From Dipteris shenzhenensis (lineage: Eukaryota > Polypodiophyta > Polypodiopsida > Gleicheniales): 64,000 bases of DNA. Location of the stretch: the NCBI GenBank assembly GCA_047967505.1, contig CM106539.1; one strand, written 5' to 3'. A program made the translations under genes and the position numbers. The number at the start of each line of letters is the position of its first letter. The stretch's first letter is position 1. This document shows positions 56,809 through 64,000 of this stretch, piece by piece. The notes beneath the pieces were generated by a model. The model did no database searches, was not told the origin of the DNA, and saw only the letters and a list, made by a program, of their open reading frames with translations.

Positions 56809-59618
56809 ATGGTCCTTGAAGTGCATCTTCCTCTAAGTCATCTCAAACTAGAAGTTTCATCAGCCCTCACAAGCCTTCAATCTCTTGAAGATATAACCTC
56901 GAATTTAGTTATGAGAATGTGTTTATGTCCTTGTTTGAACATGTTAGTGAGCGGGCAAAATTTTGATTGTCCTCATATGAGCGATATTCTTTCACAAGGA
57001 TTGAAACGCAATGCATCAGTTTTGAAGTTGCCAGCACCTACCTAATGTTCATTCTACTACCACGCATGATATGAATGCAAAAAATTATCTTCAACATCTA
57101 AACAAAGAGGCACATTGTTTCTAATTTCCTATGTAGATTGATAAAAGATCCACTAGTTATGGTGGGAGAAGAATGCAATTCGTAATATCTGATGCTTACT
57201 TGAAGGAGACATGCACCACTATGTGTTGTGTTCAAAATTGTTTAGGGAGAGTAGGTGTGAGAAAGTTTAGAGTTGTGAGGACACAATAGTTTGGTTTGAA
57301 TTGTGAGGAACAAGATTATTACTTGAATGCAACAATCATCCCTTTGAAGAACTAGTAGGTGAAGTATAGTTTAGGGAGTATGTAGATTTGAAGATCAACC
57401 TTTAACAACACTCATTGCTTGGGGAAGGCAAGGCTTGCATGTGTACAAAAGAGAATAAGTTGTTTTAGGAATCCATGTCTAATTGGGCCAATTGGACATA
57501 TGCACATATCATGGATGTAATTGGACATATGCACATATTTTGCTTTAAATGCAGAAGTGATGCCCACAACAAGAAAACTGCACTTGATGGATGATTACAC
57601 AAGATTTGAGGCTTTCACACTATAGAAGGCGGAGATGTTAGAGAGCAATGAATGATTTAGTTACTAGTTATAGTCATTTCAATAGATTATGAAAGAACCC
57701 CTTTAATAATGTGAAGACCCCCCCAAAACTGAGAATGGGAATATATAGTGTATGTGCAAACCTCAAGGTTCAATGACAAAGGGAAACAACCTCAAGCAAA
57801 TAAGGTACCAAGGTATTTTACATGTACAAGTTGATTCTCTAAAAGACTTTGTGTGTGTGTAGCAATTTTTTTGTTACTCTTAAGCACCATAGAGAGGAAC
57901 AGACCTAAGAAAGATTAAAGTTAGCAAAGCATAGAAGAAACTATTTGAAGAATATCGATAATTATCTTAGGCACTTTATGGATGGTATGGGATCAAAAGA
58001 AGGCCTATTTGAAACACTCCATGATCATTCCAAAAGACTTGAAGTAAGAGACATTTGTGCAAATGCATCTCCTGGCATATCTCTTGTATCATAAAAAGCT
58101 CTTCAATTATCCAATTTTGCATAATGATGTGAATCTATCAATCACAATAACTCATTGCATTCTCATGTCATGTGAAGACCCCCTTCCAAGAACACTATAT
58201 ATCGATTAGGGTTGGGTTCCTCTTAGTTGGTCATGCTCACAATCAAATAGATCAAACTTTTAGTACATTTTCCAAGAAGCTTGGAAGAAATGTTGCATTC
58301 ACTTTGGTAGAGATAATATATCTTGTGAAAGAAACTTATTTTCCACAACCTGATAATTATCACTTGAAAGAGACTTACGATTTTAGGAGATTTATTCAAG
58401 GTGGACCAAGTGAGGAATGTTGTAACACGAGGTTGAATGACTTGAGCTTTTAGCATTAATTTCTCATCAAGAAAAATGTAGATCAAAGAACATATCGATA
58501 TGGTAAGCAATATGGCTCTTCTCCAGATTGGGTACCCATGGATGGCTTGCAATTTTATTTTAGTATGTGAAATGCATGCTTCAATGCAAGAACCTATAGC
58601 TATTGATAGTGAGGTAAAGAAGCCACAAGCTCAAGGAAGGGAAGTTGACTATGAAAATTGAATGTATGAAAAGAGGAGTTTGATAAAGAAGGTAAAAACC
58701 TTCTCTAGAAGTGCAGACAGTAGAATGTGGTGGAATACTTTCTTTAAAGACCAAGCCCTCATCTTTGATTAGCTTAAGAGTAACACTACTACTTTGTGCA
58801 ATGACTTTATATGGCCAACGTCTTGTCCTCCTTCAGGACAAGCTACCAACCTTAGATTCTATCACTTGAGGTAGATAATCAACATACCTGCACAAGAGAT
58901 GTACCTTGGTGCACGATGATATTGTCAAAGATGAGAAGGGCTCACTAAAATGTGGGCAGGTTCTATGCAAGATTTGATAGTTTGATCCATGATTGCAACG
59001 CTAGCTCGAGAGGACCCTCTTGGACATCCATTTTGGATTGCTAATTTGGTAGAAATTCAAAAGTCTATCTAAGGGTAGGTGACTTCCATAATTGTGCATA
59101 GGACTATGCACACTAGTCCATTGAAAGGGAAATATGCTCTTGAAATAGTTTCATGTCCAATTTGGAAAAGGGCAAGAAGGGGCACCAAAAACCAGCCACA
59201 AATGAATGTTCTTGATCTTCGAGAAGTAGACATACTTGTTTATGATTTTCAACTTACAAATGTGGACACCTAAGGAAGAAGACAATAGAAAATGTAGATA
59301 AAATCAAATGATGATGAACTTGTAGAGTGAGATATAAAAGTGTACATGCATTGTCTCACTCTACAATTGCATCCTCATCTGTACCAACACCTACATTGGC
59401 CTATGCAACACATCTTGTTGTACCCTACTCCTCTAGACTCACACGGTTGCAAATGGAAGGGGCGCTAGGTCTTCTTAAGGACAAAGATAATGTTCTTATT
59501 GATAGTGTGGAAGAGCATGGATCATCTACTTCTCAGTCATCTCATTAAATGATGACAGTGAACTTGATGATGATGAAATTGTAGGTGTTGATACAGATGA
59601 GGATGCACTTGTAGAGTG
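56809..59618 (+). pseudogene. Degenerate DUF7869-like transposon protein
   Basis: Long broken coding region. Recognisable pieces in order: an N-terminal block 56,809-57,045; YLKETCTTMCCVQNCLGRVGV near 57,213 with paired cysteines; LHLMDDYTRFEAF (57,575); KGKQPQANKVPRYFTCTS (57,780); then the best block at 58,205-58,450, GFLLVGHAHNQIDQTFSTFS to YDFRRFIQGG. Further on are EDPLGHPFWIANLVEIQKS, GKYALEIVSCPIW and DLREVDILVYDF, and an acidic end DTDEDALVE. The GHxHxQIDQxFS motif is what I associate with DUF7869-type proteins of eukaryotic transposons; this is recalled, not checked. Frameshifts and stops throughout. Confidence 0.55.
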
Positions 59619-59639
59619 AGACAATGCATGTACACTTTT
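59336..59639. repeat. 59-bp inverted duplication at the 3' end of the DUF7869-like gene
   Basis: 59,336-59,394 is the reverse complement of 59,581-59,639 with two mismatches, spacer 186 bp. The right arm is coding (acidic C-terminus and stop); the left arm is its antisense copy inserted upstream in the same gene. Confidence 0.92.
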
Positions 59640-61236
59640 TGGTTATGTGGGAATCTCCTAAAGTTCATCTTCTTTTGAATACATTGTACCAAGAAATCGC
59701 CCAAATTTTCAATTCCTTTGATAAAGTTAGCAAACCATGTATTGTGTTGTTTATAATTTTGTAAAATTTAGGCCATTTTTTTGCACATATTTTTTTCCAT
59801 AGTGATACTAGAAATAGTACCTTTGCATAATGGATAGACCACTCAATCACACGTATCCATTGAAATCAAGAATTGTTCAAGGTCAACAATCGTGTGAGGT
59901 GCAATCTTGACCCACATTCCTATATGAGGAAGATGAGGCAGTCGCCATCATCATTGAACTTTAAAGCAGAAGTGGCAAGCAGCATGAGAAATATGCCATT
60001 GACTAGTCATAGACCTTGCACTATAGTCCTTGAGGTGGCATGCTGCACGTAGTGCATGGCGCTTGCTTGCCGTTGCACCGCTATCACTTGACTACTACAA
60101 TGTTGCCGACGATTTGGTACCTGCAGCACACATCTAAAGCACCATCGTTTTTGTGGCACATTCATGCCCACCATCGCACTTGTGCCATGTGTAGCCTCCC
60201 CATTCGACAAATTCCTATCAGCCTTGAGAGTTGGAAAGAGCCATTGCTCGACTATTTCAACCAAGAAATGGCGAGAGGTGACAAATTTAGGATAACCTCC
60301 TAAGAGGCCGCCCCCATACCTCCCCTACATCAACTTTAGGTGGGACGGGCATTAAATGGGAGCCATCGCCATACTAGTCGATTTGGGACCGCTTCCTTGA
60401 GATGCCATCTTCAGGAAGATGGTCTGGGGATGTTCGGGGGTACTCGTTCTCAAGAGGAGGGCGATATGGCAATCATTGAGTCACCATACCACGATGTAGA
60501 AATTCGTATGCACATTCCACATTGGGTTGTGAACCGGTTTTCATGTTGGTGTGGGGACAAGGATGACTACGATGCCTTCGTGCAAACAACACCATGCACA
60601 AGCGGCGAGGCATGTTGAGAGGGGAGAGAGGGGGAACGGCCTCTGAGAGCACTTCCCCGCGTCGACTACTAGTGCTGCGAGAGCGTTACTAGCCTGGTAT
60701 TTTCATGGCCCTATGTCTTCATACTGTCGTGTGAACCCCTCTCGCCTTGTATTGCATCACTAGCTCAACTCCATGGGTTTCTAAGCTTCCAACCAAGTTT
60801 TGTTTCGAGTGCTGGTGAGGCATTCCATCGTTGGACGGAGATATCTAGTTTTCTGTCCTATTAGATGCTAATTCTCTCCTGACAGAGACAGGTTCCATGT
60901 GGTGCAACTAGGAGGATTCATTTCCATGAGCCGGGGCTCAATATACAGTCGGGGCTCAGATATCCCGTTTTTTGTTCGGAGACTTGCAAAGCAGGTTCCA
61001 CCCGGTGCAGCTAGGAGGATTCATCCGACACCGGACACGCGTTGGTGGAGGAGGACCTCACGTCCTTCCCTCATGGGTGGGGGGCCCAGATGGCCACCTT
61101 TGTTTTCGCTGGATAAAACATCAAAGCAAAATTAATATGCTAAACCTTTAACCCCATTCTGTTTCACAGGCCTCACGCACCCATGTTGTACTTTGCCTGC
61201 ACTCAGAAGTTCATCACGCAATGAAGGTGGACTTCC
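59640..61236. other. No recognised gene; local 103-bp duplication
   Basis: AT-rich to 59,990, then a GC-richer region. CAGGTTCC...GGTGCA(A/G)CTAGGAGGATTCAT recurs at 60,889 and 60,992. Open frames at 60,040-60,303 and 60,340-60,618 match no family known to me. May include promoter and 5' UTR of the PPR gene. Confidence 0.5.
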
Positions 61237-61471
61237 ATGTCAATCTACCCCATTCATCAGCAGCAGATCATCGCAGGAAGCCCGGGTCCGATGTTGGGTT
61301 CCTCGCAATTTCTCGGCAAGGATCCTCGGGGACCCCCCATTGGAAGCCCCCGAAACGTTGAGGATTGTTTCGTACAGCGTGGAAAGCTGAAGTTGTTCTT
61401 GAGCAGCAAGCGGTTGCCGCATGCAAGGTGCACGTTGGGTTACGTGGAAAAAGTGGTTGGCAGGACGGAAG
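61237..61471 (+). CDS. Candidate first exon of the PPR gene
   Basis: Open from ATG 61,237 and ending in a consensus donor (GAAG/GTGAGC at 61,471/61,472). It would leave one base over, which fits exactly an acceptor at 62,332 (GATTTTACAG) that needs two bases before the PPR frame resumes; no stop is created. A CTAAT branch-site match lies 22 bases before that acceptor. It encodes about 78 residues with a basic second half (FVQRGKLKLFLSSKRLPHAR), compatible with an organelle-targeting N-terminus. The intron would be 861 bp. Chance phase match is one in three, so this is a hypothesis. Confidence 0.45.
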
Positions 61472-62332
61472 GTGAGCCTTCGGCCTGTGAGTCGAAAATT
61501 ATTATTGCACTTTCATTGAGGTTTACAGTACCAGTAAGCTAAAGCACCGTTACATTAAGATAACGAGCGTATTAAAACGGTACAAGTGGCTTCTGCCCTT
61601 GAGAGTATATGATGATGTCTCGTTCTGCCATGCAGATCAGATGACCGAAACGCATGAGTCAAGGCGGAATTTTTTCATAGGTCTCGAGCCCTCACAATGG
61701 TAGGCAAGCAGGTGAACTTTTGTCAGAAAGGCTGAAGCGTTTAAAGCACAGCAATTAGCATTAGGCTTCTAACAAAGCTTGTCTTCGAAAATGCCTACTG
61801 GTGATTATCTGAATGGGAGGCTTAGCGGAATATTTGCAACCGTTACACTTGATGCTCCTTGTCCTCAATAAAATGAGGATAGGGCTTCATGATTAGCTTA
61901 AGCTCTTCCCAACACTTAAGACCCACACGAAGGCATGACACTTGGGATTGACATGTGGGATAGCTGTATCTCCTGTAGCAACATGCTTTTGTCTGTAGAT
62001 CATTTCTATTTCACGGAGGTACTTTGCTTGTCAATCTCCAAATTGGCATCTTTTTGTATTTGTAAAGAAGAGGGCATTGTCTATTAGTAGTATCTTTCTT
62101 AGATGTAGCAATAGCCAGCCATTCCCGAGAGCAACAACAATTCTGAGCATGAAATGTGAGCTGTAACTTATAACGGGAGCCTCAAGTGTAATTGATTACA
62201 GGTGTTCCATGAAGCCTCTGGTATAAGCATTTTCTGATAAAATCTTGGTCAAAGTTGGGTGCTAAACATGCTGAACGGTTCTTTCAGAGCGAGCTATTTT
62301 GGTTGCTCTAATTTTGCATCGATTTTACAGGG
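61472..62332 (+). other. Candidate intron upstream of the PPR exon
   Basis: GT...AG, T-rich near the 3' end, no coding content or recognisable repeat. If the upstream exon is not real this is 5' flank. Confidence 0.4.
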
Positions 62333-64000
62333 TTGCAGGGGATGGCTTCCCTTTTTCCTTCTCCATGCCATCCAGAGATTTCAAGAGTTTTTGTAACGAG
62401 CAACCACTGTGTCAGTCCCTCGAGGCTGTGAAATGTAGGGACTTGCAAGGAATTCATATTTCACCCAACATCTTTACTTGCCTTCTTCGGCGATGCATTT
62501 TTGAGAACAACCTGGCAGCAGGAAGGGAAGCATACCGTCTTATTGTACGAAGTGAATTAGACTCAAACACCTTTTTGGGGAGTCTTCTGATTCGCATGTT
62601 TTCTTTGTTTGAGAGCTTGGTGGAAGTAAATCAAGTGTTCGGCAAACTGTTGGAACCAGATTTGTTCTCCTGGACTGCAGTGATTTCTGCACATGGTAAG
62701 CTTGGACAGAATGAGGAAGCTATTAGCCTGTATCACAAAATGCACAAGGCACATGTGGACCCGGATGGTCACGTGTTTGTTGCGGTCATAAAAGCATGTT
62801 CCAGCATACTAGCTTTGGAGCAGGGCAAGTCTGTACATGTACACATAGTTGAAAGTGGGTTTGAGTCAGATGTATATGTTGGTAGCAGCCTTCTAGACAT
62901 GTATGTCAAATGTGGGAGCCTCAACGAGGCAGGAATCGTGTTTGACAGACTGGCTAAGCGCAACATTGTTACATGGAGCGTATTGATTGCGGGGTATGCC
63001 CAACAAAAGAATGTCTGGCAGGCTCTTAGACTTTTCCAGCAAATGCAAGAGGAAGGAATGACACCAGATCAAGTTACATTTCTTTGCATCTTGAAAGCAT
63101 GCTGCAATATGGGTGCTTTAGAGCAGGGCAGGCAGATTCATGCTCACATTGTTGAAAGTGGTTTTGATTCTGATGTAGTAATTGGAAGCTCCCTTATTGA
63201 CATGTATGGCAATTGTGGGAGCCTTAAGGATGCACACATGGTTTTTGATAGATTGCCAAAGCGAAATGTTGTGACATGGAATGCCATGATGACAGGTTAT
63301 GCCCAGCTGGAGAATGGTCAAGAAGTATTTCAGCTTTTCAAGCAAATGCAGCAAGGAATCATTGAGGCAGACATGGTCACATTTCTTTGCATCCTGAAAG
63401 CATGCTCCAATAGTGAAGCCATAGAGAAGGGCAGGGAGATCCATGCAAACATTATTGAGAATGGACTTGAGTCAAACGTTGTTGTTGGCAGCGCCATTGT
63501 TGATATGTATGGTAAATGTGGGAAGCTTGTGGATGCACGCATGGTGTTTGAAAGATTACCTGTGAGAAGTGTCGTGACTTGGAGTGCATTGATTGCAGGG
63601 TATACCCAGCATGAGCATGCTCAGGAGGCGCTTCTTTTTTTTGAGCAAATGCGAGAGGATGGCCTGGAGGCTGATTCAGTCACATTTGTTTGCGTCTTGA
63701 AAGCATGTTCCGGCACTGCAAGCCTAAAGCAGGGCAAGCGCGTCCATACCCTAATCACTGAAACTGGGACCAGCTCAAATGTTTTTGTTGGCACTGCACT
63801 CATTGACATGTATACCAAATGTGGTAGCCTGGAGGATGCACGCATTGTATTTGACAGATTGCCCAACCGCGATGTTGTTGCATGGAGTGCATTGATTGCA
63901 GGGTATGCTCAACATGAGCATGGTCAGGAAGCTTTCCAGCTATTCGAGCAAATGCAACAGGAGGGCATTGAGCCAGACCCAGTAACACTTGTTACGATTT
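62333..64000 (+). CDS. PLS-class pentatricopeptide repeat protein (partial, runs off window)
   Basis: Organelle RNA-binding protein family of plants; PLS-class members commonly specify RNA editing or processing sites in plastids and mitochondria. The frame is open from 62,314; the first internal Met is ATG 62,365 (MPSRDFKSF), from which 545 residues are visible without a stop. After an N-terminal part (NIFTCLLRRC, AGREAYRLIVRS), P-L-S triplets repeat every 101 residues: P motifs begin near residues 100, 199, 300, 402 and 503 (NIVTWSVLIAGYAQ, NVVTWNAMMTGYAQ, VVTWSALIAGYTQ, VVAWSALIAGYAQ). Each is followed by an L motif with a K-A-C block and an S motif with (I/L)xDMYxKCG. The C-terminal domain (E, DYW or other) is beyond the window. 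Start depends on whether the 61,237 exon is used. Confidence 0.93.

Overview
This is nuclear DNA of a land plant, most likely a fern or other seed-free plant. The evidence is a plant-type PLS pentatricopeptide (PPR) gene with near-identical tandem triplets at the right edge, plant-type Ty1/copia, Ty3/gypsy and L1-like LINE elements, GT-AG introns with a plant-type branch site, and very few host genes. No prokaryotic operon, rRNA or tRNA gene is recognisable. The species call is an inference from protein style.

Layout. Positions 1-25,180 are a nested transposon stack. An L1-like LINE (LINE-1, + strand, about 760-25,180) is split by a minus-strand copia (Copia A, 4,014-21,788). Copia A carries a chromodomain gypsy element (5,287-11,692) and a complete later copia (Copia B, 13,326-19,008, target duplication AAATC, LTRs about 98% alike by eye). 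Part of Copia A's reverse transcriptase lies inverted beside the gypsy. Positions 25,180-32,255 hold an LTR-like stretch, the 5' half of a second LINE (LINE-2, +) and an antisense LINE piece (LINE-3) joined to it. A 156-bp-arm foldback sits at 33,021-33,400. LINE-4 (35,073-36,768, minus) has a perfect 18-bp target duplication. It lies about 700 bp upstream of the last two exons of a FAD-dependent amine-oxidase/phytoene-desaturase-like gene (37,475-38,021, +).

Positions 38,430-46,060 hold microsatellites, tandem duplications and a small internally deleted copia (Copia C, 40,601-42,750). LINE-5, a different LINE lineage, is on the minus strand at 46,069-49,985. Positions 49,990-52,980 are AT-rich without genes. 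Copia D fragments lie at 52,985-53,980. Positions 54,199-59,640 carry an unusual pair of degenerate genes: a minus-strand ORF with a ParB/sulfiredoxin-like GG-x-H-x-A motif, and a plus-strand ORF resembling DUF7869-type transposon proteins. They are divergent around an 11-unit repeat array with dyads (55,745-56,226), which I regard as the best candidate for an undescribed mobile element. The PPR gene occupies 62,333-64,000 and runs off the window; a phase-matched upstream exon at 61,237-61,471 is likely its N-terminus.

How it fits together: apart from the PPR gene and the amine-oxidase exons, nearly everything is decayed transposon. The most striking non-coding signal is a block of 27 GTAC tetramers in 351 bp in the Copia B leader, echoed in the Copia A leader and in both LTRs. 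It resembles clustered SBP/SPL transcription-factor sites.
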